Source: Pedococcus sp. 5OH_020 (lineage in GTDB: Bacteria > Actinomycetota > Actinomycetes > Actinomycetales > Dermatophilaceae). Taken from it: DNA of 64,000 nucleotides. Each line of letters opens with the position of its first letter. Positions within the stretch are counted from its first letter, which is position 1. Below the pieces are notes generated by a model that worked only from the letters and a program-made list of their open reading frames with translations, had not been told where the DNA came from and did not search any database. Below, in pieces: positions 14,439-22,868 of the stretch. The position numbers were made by a program, and so were the translations under genes. The stretch covers positions 248,001 through 312,000 of the forward strand of contig NZ_JAPYZV010000004.1 of the NCBI RefSeq assembly GCF_027812955.1, in the 5' to 3' direction.

Positions 14439-16199
14439 ATGACCGGACGGGCCAAGCACGCCGGCACCTCAGTCGGCCGCGCCCGGCGGGTCGCCCGGAT
14501 CGCCTTGAGAGTCGGTGTCGTCGCCGCCGTGGCCGTGACGGTGCCCCTGTCGTTCTCGCGGGGCCGCACGGCGCACCCGGTGTGTACGGCCGCGAGCGGA
14601 CCGATCCACGTGACCGCCTCTCCCGACATCGCTCCGGTCGTAGAGGCTGTTGCGGCGACCCTTTCATCTGCCTCCCGCTCGACCTGCGTCACCGTCCGGG
14701 TCACCCGCCAGGACCCGGCGGACGTCATGGACCAGATCAAGGCCGGAGCCGCGCAGCTCCCGGACGTGTGGATCCCCGACTCGTCCACCTGGCTTCTGGA
14801 AGCCCGGGCGGCTGGACTGCAGCTCCCCGGTCAGCACCCCTCCGTCGCCACCAGCCCCCTCGTTCTCGCCGTGCCGGAGGCATCCGGCGTCGCACCGTCC
14901 GGGACCCACAGCCCGTCCGTCGCGGCCAGCGCCTCCGCGCCCACCGGTGAGTCCAGCCCTGCCCATGGGGATGGTCGCCTCCGGCCCGCGGATATCGCCG
15001 GGCTGCTCGCCAGCGGCGTCAACCCGAGGGTGCACCTCGTGCTGCCCGAACCGCAGCGCTCCACCGCTGGCCTGGCCGCCGTGCTCGGGCTTCAGGATGC
15101 TTTGGCTGGGCGTCCCCAGGCGCGCGCTGAGCTGACTGCAGCGCTCCGGTTGGCCCAGCCGGCGGCCACGACGAACGCGTCGGCCCTCCTCGACTGGGCC
15201 GCGGAGCGCTCGGATGTCGCGGTCCCGGCCAGTGAGCAGGCCGTGTGGCACCATCGCCTCGCCGGTCGCGACCGGACCGCAGCCGTCTACCCGCCGGGTC
15301 AAGCGCACGCGTTCGACTATCCCTTCGTCCTGCTCAACGCCCGGGACAGTGTGACCGGAGAGGCCGACGTCCTACTGAAGGCGTTGCAGTCGAGTGCCGG
15401 CCGGCAGCGCCTGCAGTCAGCGGGGTTCCGCGACTCTCACGGCCACGCGGGGCCGGCCCTCGCCGGTGTCGCCAGGTTCGGTCCGATCGGCCCTTCGGCC
15501 GACCGCCCACCCACGGTCGCCTCGGTCCAGCTGGCCATCCGGACGCTGCAGTCGATCCGCAAGCAGGCTCGCGTGCTGGCTGTGATGGACGTGTCCGGGT
15601 CGATGGACCTGCTGGTCCCTGGCGCGCACGGCGCCACCCGGCTGCAGCTGGCCCAGGCGGCTGCGGCTCGCGGCCTGGCCCTCTACCCTGACAGCACCGA
15701 CATAGGGCTCTGGGTCTTCTCCACCAACCTCACTCCGAGCACCGACTACCGCCAAGTCGTGCCGATGACGCGGATGACCGCCGGGGCCAACGGCGGGCGG
15801 CACCGGCTGTCTCGTGCGCTCGCAAGCATCCAGGACGTCCGCTACGGCGACACCGGGCTGTACGACACGACCCTCGCCGCCGTCCGCGCAGTGCGCAGGA
15901 GCTTCGACCCGAGCCGGATCAACGCCGTGGTGCTGCTCTCTGACGGCAAGAACGACGACGCCAAGGGGATCAGCCTCAGGCGCCTGCTCGGCACCCTCCG
16001 CAAGGAGCAGGACCAAGCGCACCCGGTGCCAGTCATCACGATCGCCTACGGGCCGGACAGCGACGCCACCTCGATGGCGGCGATCAGTGCGGCGACGGCA
16101 GGCTCGTCGTACCGGGCCAAGGACCCCCGCCAGATCAGCCGAATCTTCCTGGACGCTGTCGGGCAACGCGTGTGCCGACCGAGCTGCTCGCCATCGTGA
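14439..16199 (+). CDS. Secreted substrate-binding / von Willebrand factor A protein
   Basis: The start ATG has a strong GAGGAGG site. The 586-residue product begins with a basic stretch and a hydrophobic helix (about residues 22-42), a signal peptide or membrane anchor. Residues 50-330 look like a periplasmic-type binding protein (SBP_bac_11), with IHVTASPDIAPVV at its start and DVWIPDSSTWLLEAR further on. A VWA domain follows. Its metal-ion-dependent adhesion motif is DVSGS with Asp384, Ser386 and Ser388. The combination is known in actinobacteria as a surface protein of unknown function. It lies 80 bases after the biosynthetic operon and may have its own promoter. No membership of that pathway is claimed. 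Confidence 0.75.
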   Translation: MTGRAKHAGTSVGRARRVARIALRVGVVAAVAVTVPLSFSRGRTAHPVCTAASGPIHVTASPDIAPVVEAVAATLSSASRSTCVTVRVTRQDPADVMDQIKAGAAQLPDVWIPDSSTWLLEARAAGLQLPGQHPSVATSPLVLAVPEASGVAPSGTHSPSVAASASAPTGESSPAHGDGRLRPADIAGLLASGVNPRVHLVLPEPQRSTAGLAAVLGLQDALAGRPQARAELTAALRLAQPAATTNASALLDWAAERSDVAVPASEQAVWHHRLAGRDRTAAVYPPGQAHAFDYPFVLLNARDSVTGEADVLLKALQSSAGRQRLQSAGFRDSHGHAGPALAGVARFGPIGPSADRPPTVASVQLAIRTLQSIRKQARVLAVMDVSGSMDLLVPGAHGATRLQLAQAAAARGLALYPDSTDIGLWVFSTNLTPSTDYRQVVPMTRMTAGANGGRHRLSRALASIQDVRYGDTGLYDTTLAAVRAVRRSFDPSRINAVVLLSDGKNDDAKGISLRRLLGTLRKEQDQAHPVPVITIAYGPDSDATSMAAISAATAGSSYRAKDPRQISRIFLDAVGQRVCRPSCSPS

Positions 16200-16376
16200 C
16201 GACGGCCGCCGCCACGAGCCGCCGGACGCCGAGCCGGCTGATGGTGTATCAGCGAGGCAAGAGGGCGCTCTTTGATCCATTGGACGACGGGCTGCCCAGC
16301 GTGAGTCGCCGTCGGTCGCAACCCATCACAAGCAGTCCCAGAAGGCCAGTCAACCGGTGTTGCTCAGGAGGTCCCC

Positions 16377-16895
16377 ATGCCGATCACCTCGGCTGATGTC
16401 CGCACGAAGGTGTTCCCGCTGGCCTTTCGTGGCTACGCGGTCGATGATGTCGACGCGTTCCTGGCCAGCATCGAGACCGAGCTCGACCGCTTGGCGAGCC
16501 GCGGTTCCCCGCCAGTCGACGACGCGGCCGCGGATCCGTTGTCTCGGTCGCTCGCCCTCTTGCGGCTGGCCCAGCAGACGGCCGACGCCAGTCTCGCCGA
16601 GGCGCATGTCGAGGCAGCGCAGCTTCGGGCCGCCGCTCTCGAGGAAGCCGAGCTCCTGAGGGCACAGGCCGCCGCGGAAGCCGAGCGGATCGTCATCGAG
16701 GCCCAGATCTGCGCAGAGGGTCTCGTGGCGGAGGCGCATGCCGAGACCGGGCGGCTCACCGCCGACCTCAGTCGGCTGCAGCATCTGGACCGTACCTACC
16801 GCGACCGGCTGAGGTTGCTGCTGGTCGAGCAGCAGCGGCTGCTCGACGAGGAGGCTCCCGTCGCGCTGACTCTCGTGTCGTCCTCCGGGGACTAG
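16377..16895 (+). CDS. DivIVA-domain coiled-coil protein
   Basis: The 172-residue product has an N-terminal DivIVA-type motif. It starts with MPITSADVRTKVFPLAF and continues RGYAVDDVDAFLASIE, matching the F-x-x-x-x-x-G-Y-x-x-x-x-V-D-x-F-L signature. The rest is a long Ala/Glu-rich coiled coil of about 110 residues. Wag31/DivIVA proteins mark cell poles and recruit wall-synthesis machinery; short ones like this are common paralogues with unclear jobs. An AGGAGG ribosome site lies before the ATG. A 177-base gap separates it from the VWA gene, so it could have its own promoter. It is much shorter than a housekeeping Wag31, which is usually in the division cluster and not here. Confidence 0.75.
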   Translation: MPITSADVRTKVFPLAFRGYAVDDVDAFLASIETELDRLASRGSPPVDDAAADPLSRSLALLRLAQQTADASLAEAHVEAAQLRAAALEEAELLRAQAAAEAERIVIEAQICAEGLVAEAHAETGRLTADLSRLQHLDRTYRDRLRLLLVEQQRLLDEEAPVALTLVSSSGD

Positions 16896-17212
16896 GCCGG
16901 GCAACGCACGGCCCTGTGACCAGTGGTGCCGAAGCCATCTGGTCGGTGAAGAAGGCCTGGCGTGGTCAGGGGCGTGACCCAGTCAGTGACAAGGGCATCG
17001 GATCTCGCACCACACCGGAGGACGGTGGCCGACCCCTTTGTGCTCAATCAGGCTCACAGGAGACGCCTTGAGGAGTGTCGGACGCTCAGGTCCTCGGCGC
17101 GGCCCGACGAATCCCTTCCAACGGCAGCGGGTACCTCAGAGATGGCGTCATCGTCCACCTCCAGCAGCGTGGGGTTGGCGGTGCCGTCCCTGGGGCGCAA
17201 CACCTGGAGCTC

Positions 17213-17232
17213 GGGGGCGGCTGACCGCCCCC
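17213..17232. terminator. Perfect GC hairpin, terminator-like
   Basis: Eight-base arms GGGGGCGG and CCGCCCCC enclose a four-base CTGA loop. There is no T run after it, so it is a strong stem but not a classic rho-independent terminator. It may end transcription from the DivIVA-like gene upstream or be part of a structured RNA. Confidence 0.4.
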
Positions 17233-17350
17233 ACCAAACGCGGGCTCCCCGCTCACCCGGGTGGGGGAAGTGGCCTACGACACTGCGGTGCAACGATGAA
17301 GTTGTCACGCCCGCCACCACCACCCCCAGCCTGGCGGGCCGTCGACCAGC

Positions 17351-17388
17351 GCGCCCCCGCTTGCCTCTCGCGAGTTGGGCGGGGGCGC
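17351..17388. other. 10-bp stem hairpin with palindromic loop
   Basis: Arms GCGCCCCCGC (17351-17360) and GCGGGGGCGC (17379-17388) are perfectly complementary. The 18-base loop contains TCTCGCGAGT, with its own TCGCGA palindrome. Two T follow the stem. It may be a terminator or an RNA structure; no family is recognised. Confidence 0.4.
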
Positions 17389-17442
17389 TTACGTCATGCC
17401 CGGGGAGCCGGGATCTACGACGCCGAGGCGGTGACCGCATCT

Positions 17443-17579
17443 ACCCGTCTCTGGCCAACGCTCGCAAACGGTGTTTGTGCAGGTCCGGACGGCGCTGGGC
17501 CTCATCGGCGCGGATGAGCGCCAAGGGACTCCCGACGCTGGCATGGCCCATCCGGGCAGCGGGGCGTGCCGAGGACGGC
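17443..17579 (-). pseudogene. Possible tyrosine-recombinase C-terminal fragment
   Basis: A minus-strand frame reads AARMGHASVGSPLALIRADE and then runs about 20 codons to a TAG near 17443. The RMGHAS-V motif resembles the box near the end of phage-type integrases, where the catalytic Tyr would follow about ten residues later. No Tyr is present at that place and no upstream integrase body was found. At best this is a decayed remnant; chance similarity is quite possible. Confidence 0.2.
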
Positions 17580-17584
17580 CTGCC

Positions 17585-18601
17585 ATGATGTGGCTCATGC
17601 TGCGCTTGGACGACGCCTGGATCTGGGACTCATGGTGGTTCGACGACGGCACGCGCCACCACCTGTACTACCTCCAGGCGCCCCGGATGCCGCAGGGCGA
17701 CATGCGGCACGAGAAGGCCCGGATCGGACACGCGGTCACCGGGGACCTGAGGTCCTGGGAGGTTCTGGGCGAGACCTTCGGCCCGGCCGGAAGAGGCGCC
17801 TTCGACGATCTCGCTACGTGGACCGGCTCGGTCATCTCGGTCGGCGACCGGGCCTACCGCCTCTTCTACACCGCCATCTCGACGGCGGGGCACGGGTTGC
17901 GCGACCAGCGGCTGGGGATGGCCTCCTCGACCGACCTGCACACCTGGACCGACCGCTCGACCGCGCCCCTCGCCGCCCCGGACCCGCGCTGGTACAAGAC
18001 CCTGGAGGACTATCCCGACGTGGCCACCGCGGGCCCGCCAGTGGGCACCGTCAGTGAGACGTGGCGCGACCCGTTTGCTGTCCGCGACCCCGAGGGGGAC
18101 GGGTGGCACCTGCTCGTGACGGCCAGAGCCGTGGGCGCCGACCGCAACGACGACGGCGTCGTCGCGCACCTGCACTCTCCCGACCTTCAGACCTGGACCG
18201 TACTGCCCCCGCTGTCCTCGGCCGGGACCGGTTTCGGGCAGCTGGAGGTGCTTCAGACCCGTGAGGTGGACGGCCGCTGGGTGCTCGTCTTCACCTGCCA
18301 CCCGCAGGAGATGACCCCCGAGCGGGTCGCCCGGAGCGGGCACTTCTGCACGTGGTCGGTTCCCTGCGAGGGCCCGCTCGGGCCCTTCGACATCGACGCC
18401 GCGCGGCCGTTCACGCCCGACCCGACGCTGTTCGCCGCGCCGCTGGTCCGCCAGCGCGACGGGACGTGGGTGATCCTCGGCTTCCACAACCTGGAGGACC
18501 GTGGTGGGGAGAGCTTCGAGATCTGCGACCCGATCCAGGTCAGGCTGGATGAAGAGGGCTACCTGGTCGCTCGAGCCGAAACCGGCCGACGTGGGGCATG
18601 A
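17585..18601 (+). CDS. GH32/GH43-type five-bladed propeller glycosidase-like protein
   Basis: The ATG at 17585 gives 338 residues; ATGs at 17588 and 17597 are alternatives, and the last lies closest to the family's usual beginning LRLDDAWIWDSWW. The sequence shows repeated propeller features: an early W-x-W-D motif, HHLYYLQAPR, ARIGHAVTGDLRSWE, and a TWRDPFAV motif that matches the R-D-P signature of GH32/68/43 enzymes. No signal peptide is seen, so it should be cytoplasmic. Relatives act on fructosides such as sucrose, but this subfamily is often annotated only as hydrolase-like. It is followed after 54 bases by an alpha-glucosidase gene, which suggests a shared role in disaccharide use. Confidence 0.7.
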   Translation: MMWLMLRLDDAWIWDSWWFDDGTRHHLYYLQAPRMPQGDMRHEKARIGHAVTGDLRSWEVLGETFGPAGRGAFDDLATWTGSVISVGDRAYRLFYTAISTAGHGLRDQRLGMASSTDLHTWTDRSTAPLAAPDPRWYKTLEDYPDVATAGPPVGTVSETWRDPFAVRDPEGDGWHLLVTARAVGADRNDDGVVAHLHSPDLQTWTVLPPLSSAGTGFGQLEVLQTREVDGRWVLVFTCHPQEMTPERVARSGHFCTWSVPCEGPLGPFDIDAARPFTPDPTLFAAPLVRQRDGTWVILGFHNLEDRGGESFEICDPIQVRLDEEGYLVARAETGRRGA

Positions 18602-18655
18602 CGAACGTCCGACCTGACAATGGTGTCCTTCGCCGATGGGCCCTAGGTTCGCGGT

Positions 18656-20311
18656 ATGAGCGGCAGCGATGACGAGTCGGCTTGGTGGCGCGATGCAGTG
18701 ATCTACCAGGTCTATCCGCGCAGCTTCGCGGACGGGACCGGGGACGGCGAGGGCGACCTGCCCGGCCTCCGGGCGCGGCTTCCCTACCTGGCGGACCTCG
18801 GCGTCGACGGCCTGTGGATCTCACCGTGGTTCCCGTCTCCGATGGCCGACGGCGGGTACGACGTCAGCGACTTCCGGGGCATCCACCCGATGTTCGGCAC
18901 CCTGGCAGATGCCGATGCCGTGCTCCGAGAGGCGCATGCCCTCGGACTGCGGGTGATCATCGACCTGGTTCCGAACCACACGTCTGACCGGCACCCATGG
19001 TTCCTCGCAGCCCTGGCTGCGGAACCGGGCTCCTCGCTGCGGGACCGGTACTTCTTCCGTGACGGTCGCGGCCCTGATGGCGAGGAGCCGCCCAACAACT
19101 GGATCAGCGCGTTCGGCGGGTCGGCATGGGCGCGGGTCACCGAGGCCGACGGACGTCCGGGCCAGTGGTACCTGCACCTGTTCGCCCCCGAGCAGCCGGA
19201 CCTGAACTGGACCAACACCGCGGTGCTCGAGGACTTCGACGACGTGCTGCGGTTCTGGTTCGATCGTGGCGTCGACGGACTGCGGATCGATGCTGCGCCG
19301 GCGATGGCGAAGAAGGCCGAGCTTCCGGATGCCGACTACGGCGGGGTCCTGCAGTTCCGCACGGTGGACTGGGACGACAACCCGCACTGGGACGTCGAGC
19401 AGGTGCATGACATCTTCCGGCGGTGGCGGGCCATCGCTGACACCTATGACGGCGACCGCGTGTTCGTGGCGGAGGCCGTGGTGAGCACGCCGGAGCGGCT
19501 GGTGAAGTACCTGCGGCCGGACGAGATGCACACGGCGTTCAACTTTCCCTACCTCAAGAGCCCTTGGGACGCCGAGGCGCTGCACGACGTCATCGACGCG
19601 ACGCTGGCATCGTTCGAGCCGGTCGGCGTTCCGTCGACGTGGGTGCTGACCAGCCATGACGAGATCCGCCCGGTCACGCGCTACGGCCGTCCGACGACGA
19701 GCTCCTTCTTCATCACCGACGGGGAGGGCGAGGTGTCCGACCTCGCCCTGGGAACCCGGCGGGCCCGGGCAGCGGCGATGTTGATGCTCGCCCTGCCCGG
19801 GGGCGCCTACATCTACCAGGGTGAGGAGCTCGGGCTGCCCAACGTCGACGACCTGCCCGAGGAGGTGCTTCAGGACCCCATGTTCCTGCGCAGTGGCGGC
19901 GCGATACGCGGACGCGATGGCGCCCGGGTGCCACTGCCGTGGAGCGGCGTTGCGCCGCCGTTCGGGTTCTGCCCCGACGAAGCGCAGCCGTGGCTGCCCC
20001 AACCGGAGTCGTGGAGCGCCCTGACCGTCGAGGCCCAGTCCTCCGAGCAGGGGTCGATGCTCTCCCTCTACCGGGCGGCGCTGCGGCTTCGGCGCAGCAC
20101 CGAAGGGCTCCATGCCGCGCCCCTGGTGTGGCGCCGCTCCCCATCCGGGGTCCTGGACTTCGACCGCGGCACCGTCCTGCGGTGCCTGGTCAACCTAAGC
20201 CGGGAACCTGTCGAGGTCACGGTCGCCGAGGTCCTGTTGAGCAGTGCTCCGGTGGCCCGCGGACACCTGCCCGTCGACGCCGCCGCCTGGCTCCGCCCTC
20301 TGACGCAGTAG
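18656..20311 (+). CDS. GH13 alpha-glucosidase
   Basis: The 551-residue protein is a full-length GH13 alpha-amylase-family enzyme with an early WWRDAVIYQVYPRSFAD motif. Conserved regions follow in order: VIIDLVPNHTSD, GLRIDAA with nucleophile Asp212, VFVAEAV with acid/base Glu273, and SHDEIR with Asp335 as transition-state residue. The usual Asn before the last His-Asp is Ser here, which occurs in some subfamilies. The pattern fits exo-acting alpha-glucosidases of the oligo-1,6-glucosidase/AglA group that cleave maltose, isomaltose or sucrose-like sugars. There is no signal peptide, so it is intracellular. Its ATG follows the GH32-like gene by 54 bases, probably in the same transcript. Confidence 0.85.
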   Translation: MSGSDDESAWWRDAVIYQVYPRSFADGTGDGEGDLPGLRARLPYLADLGVDGLWISPWFPSPMADGGYDVSDFRGIHPMFGTLADADAVLREAHALGLRVIIDLVPNHTSDRHPWFLAALAAEPGSSLRDRYFFRDGRGPDGEEPPNNWISAFGGSAWARVTEADGRPGQWYLHLFAPEQPDLNWTNTAVLEDFDDVLRFWFDRGVDGLRIDAAPAMAKKAELPDADYGGVLQFRTVDWDDNPHWDVEQVHDIFRRWRAIADTYDGDRVFVAEAVVSTPERLVKYLRPDEMHTAFNFPYLKSPWDAEALHDVIDATLASFEPVGVPSTWVLTSHDEIRPVTRYGRPTTSSFFITDGEGEVSDLALGTRRARAAAMLMLALPGGAYIYQGEELGLPNVDDLPEEVLQDPMFLRSGGAIRGRDGARVPLPWSGVAPPFGFCPDEAQPWLPQPESWSALTVEAQSSEQGSMLSLYRAALRLRRSTEGLHAAPLVWRRSPSGVLDFDRGTVLRCLVNLSREPVEVTVAEVLLSSAPVARGHLPVDAAAWLRPLTQ

Positions 20312-20369
20312 CCCTCTCACGCAATAGAAGGCCGGGAGGCCCGAGATACCGGCCCGACGCGTCGAGCGG

Positions 20370-20648
20370 TCAGCGTCTGACGAGCTTGAAGAACGTGCTG
20401 TCCTCGCCGCTGGCCTTCTTCGCCTGGTAGAGGAAGGCGAGGTCGCTGTCCTCGAACGTGGCGAACCACTCGTCCCAGCTGATGTGCTCGAGCCGGTCCT
20501 CCCCCGCGCCGCCCGGGAAGTCGATGCGCAGCACTCCGGCGGAGTCGTCCGAGCCCGTGTCCCGGACCGCTGCAGGCTTGCCGTCGTGCTCCTCGACCCA
20601 GGAGCGGATCTCGTCGTGGTCGGTGGTCGTGTGGCTCTCGGACGCCAT
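20370..20648 (-). CDS. Small conserved actinobacterial protein
   Basis: The ATG at 20648 is preceded by a strong GGAGAGGAG site and gives 92 residues; longer upstream reading is not credible. The product is acidic and soluble, with HDEIRSWVEEHDGKPAAV near the N-terminus, a central LRIDFPGG, then ISWDEWFATFEDSDLAFLYQ, and ends STFFKLVRR. This pattern is shared by a small family in actinobacteria, sometimes mislabelled as a branching enzyme. Its function is unknown. It is convergent with the alpha-glucosidase gene. Confidence 0.75.
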   Translation of the reverse strand: MASESHTTTDHDEIRSWVEEHDGKPAAVRDTGSDDSAGVLRIDFPGGAGEDRLEHISWDEWFATFEDSDLAFLYQAKKASGEDSTFFKLVRR

Positions 20649-20797
20649 GGTGGCCGGGCTCCTCTCCGGTGAGGTAGGACGGTGCGGCAACTGCGGGGCC
20701 GTCGGGTGTCGGCTCCGCACGGGAGTCCTACCCCGGCATCCCGTCGGTATGCCGGGGTATCCACGGCTTTCCGGCGCTGAGGCCGGGGGCCTCGGCC

Positions 20798-22618
20798 CTA
20801 GGGTGCCAGGTCCCCGTAGATGTTCTGGTCCAGACCGCCCGCCCGTGGACAGGTGTCCCCGGCAGTGGCACTGGCCCGGCACTGCAGGACGTCGGCTCCC
20901 TCGTTCGGCTCCGGGGTTCCGGCGACCGACGTCTCGCGAGCGTCGGAACCGGGAACGGTGTCACGCCAGTCGGTCCAAGTCGTGAACGTGGTGGTTCCCA
21001 CACTGTCCACCCAGAGGTAATCGCCTGCGAACGGCACGGTGCGCCCACTGAACTGCTCGAAGTTCGGGTTGCTCGACGTGTCGCTCACCCGGACCGCAGT
21101 GCCAGCGGCGGGGCCGGTCGACACCGGGAACGCCTTCCCGTAGACGTCCAGGGCGTCCTGCACGACATGCCGGTCGGCGGTGTTGCCGACGGGCTGACGG
21201 GCGCAGGCTGTCGCGTCTGCGCAGCTGGAGTCGTTGCGGCTGTCCCACCAGATGACGTGGGCGGTTCCGGCATTCAGCGCGATGTCCGGGAAGAGCTGGT
21301 GCTGCTTGGTAGGCCTGTCGACCAGCACGGGTGCTGTGTGCGTACCCGTAGCGCCGTGGAGCACCACGTAGTACGCCGCCGACAGCGACCCCACGCCGGG
21401 AGCCACCATCCCGTAGGACGACCCCGTCGCCACGTCCGGCCCGTACGCCGCGTCATACACGATGTGGACGTTCTCGCTGGTGCGGTCGGCCTGGTCCGTC
21501 GCCGACCTCGGGGTGGTGTCCGCGCGGAAGAACGTGTAGCCGGAGGGGCAGGCGCTTGCGGCGTCGCCGCAGTCACGGAAGCCGCTGTCCTGGTGGGCGT
21601 AGCCCTCGAACGTCACGACCGTCCTGGCGGGCGTGAACGTAGCGCCGCAGGTGCTGCTCTTGGCGTACTGCACAGCATCCGTCTCGGTCCTCTTGTTGCC
21701 GATGGTGGCGAGCCACGTGACGTAGACGTGGCCGTTGCCGGTCACGGTGACCTCGGGGACCTGAACGTCGTTGACGCGGGTGGTGAGCAGCCGGGGCGTC
21801 GACCACGTGCTGCCGTGGTCGGTCGACCGTGACAGGTAGATGTTGCTGCTGTTGTTGGTGAAGCGCGACCAGGCGAAGTACACCGTCCCGTCGCAGGAGC
21901 CGCCGGTGCGGTCGACCTCGATGGCGGTCTTGTCGTTGAACTTGCCCAGCAGGTTGGGCGCGGACGAGCCGCGGGCCACGATCTCGGACCGGACGAACTC
22001 GCTGCCGTCGCGCAGGGTGCTGCCTGACGGGCCGGCCGGGTTCTGGAAGGTCGCCACCCAGGCGTCACCGAAGGTCTTCTTCGACCCGGCCGGGTCGTCG
22101 GAGCTTTCCGAGCCGGCGAACAGGCGCCCATGGTTGTCCCAGGCCAGCACCGGGTCACCGGCGCTGGCCGTGCGGATGTGCGCGCGGGCGGCGTAGGGGC
22201 TGGTGTCGCCCGGATAGCCAGGCACCAGCGAGCTGGCGAACGACCCACCACCGTTGGTGGAGCGGTAGTACCCGAGCCAGATGGGACCGGACGCGATGGG
22301 CGCACCGTCGGCGTCGACCCCGTCGTTGTACACGCCGCAGTAGTCGTTCGAGCTCCCGACCATCACGCGCTGGTCGCGCGGGTCGATCGCCACGGACGGC
22401 TCGTTCTGACGGCCACGAGAACGCGAGCACTCGGTGAGGGTGGCGTCGGTGTACGGTTGACCGGTCGCCATGGTGTAGGTGCTGGTGTAGCCACCTGCCC
22501 TGTCGTTGCTGAGGCGGACGTCGCTTCGAGGCGTCGACGCCGGTGCGGCGGTCGCGGTCAGCCCCGCGACGAACAGGGCGGTGATGAGGGTGGTCGTGAA
22601 GCGTTCGCGAGCGCGCAT
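20798..22618 (-). CDS. Secreted sialidase-fold (Asp-box/BNR) protein
   Basis: The ATG at 22618 is chosen because it begins a clean signal peptide: MRARERF, a hydrophobic core LITALFVAGL, then an Ala-rich cleavage region before APAS. The 606-residue product would be exported. It contains Asp-box motifs such as SRSTDHGSTW and YYRSTNGGGSF, which mark the beta-propeller of sialidases and related proteins. The segment QNEPSVAIDPRDQRVMVGSS is common in such exo-proteins. The clear catalytic Arg triad and Tyr of true sialidases were not identified, so a binding or non-sialidase role is possible. Many Cys residues suggest disulfides. The gene is divergent from the Gfo/Idh/MocA operon across a 250-base promoter region. 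Confidence 0.75.
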   Translation of the reverse strand: MRARERFTTTLITALFVAGLTATAAPASTPRSDVRLSNDRAGGYTSTYTMATGQPYTDATLTECSRSRGRQNEPSVAIDPRDQRVMVGSSNDYCGVYNDGVDADGAPIASGPIWLGYYRSTNGGGSFASSLVPGYPGDTSPYAARAHIRTASAGDPVLAWDNHGRLFAGSESSDDPAGSKKTFGDAWVATFQNPAGPSGSTLRDGSEFVRSEIVARGSSAPNLLGKFNDKTAIEVDRTGGSCDGTVYFAWSRFTNNSSNIYLSRSTDHGSTWSTPRLLTTRVNDVQVPEVTVTGNGHVYVTWLATIGNKRTETDAVQYAKSSTCGATFTPARTVVTFEGYAHQDSGFRDCGDAASACPSGYTFFRADTTPRSATDQADRTSENVHIVYDAAYGPDVATGSSYGMVAPGVGSLSAAYYVVLHGATGTHTAPVLVDRPTKQHQLFPDIALNAGTAHVIWWDSRNDSSCADATACARQPVGNTADRHVVQDALDVYGKAFPVSTGPAAGTAVRVSDTSSNPNFEQFSGRTVPFAGDYLWVDSVGTTTFTTWTDWRDTVPGSDARETSVAGTPEPNEGADVLQCRASATAGDTCPRAGGLDQNIYGDLAP

Positions 22619-22868
22619 GGCGTCTCCACAGGGTCTCTGCACTGCGACGATAGGGCGTCTCGCGACGGTACTCCTCCGGAGACTCTCGGAGTAGACCCAT
22701 CTGCACGAGTGAGCCGCAGGCGGGGTGAGGCCTAGAACCTGCTCCTCCACGCTGAGCGACCAGAAGTGCGGCACCGGGCTCAGTCGCGAGCTCACCGGCC
22801 TCGTTCGGCGTGTCCGGCGACGTGTCGTGTCGCCTCGGGGCCGCCACGCCGCGTGGTACTTTCTCGCC
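22619..22868. promoter_or_regulatory. Divergent promoter region
   Basis: This 250-base gap lies between the secreted Asp-box protein gene and the oxidoreductase operon, which point away from each other. Both promoters must lie here. No clear hexamers or operator palindrome stood out by eye. Confidence 0.4.

Larger units (their letters stand above)
16896..17584. other. 689-base stretch without a convincing gene
   Basis: Open frames here have poor codon character and no recognisable domain. The stretch holds two strong hairpins (17213-17232 and 17351-17388) and, on the minus strand near 17466-17578, a short frame that reads like the end of a tyrosine recombinase. It lies between an accessory region and carbohydrate genes and may be an old insertion junction or a structured RNA region. 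Confidence 0.5.

Noticed and set aside
17443-17579. An intact integrase gene
   Set aside because: Only a short motif-like stretch is present, without catalytic Arg residues or a Tyr; it is listed only as a weak remnant.
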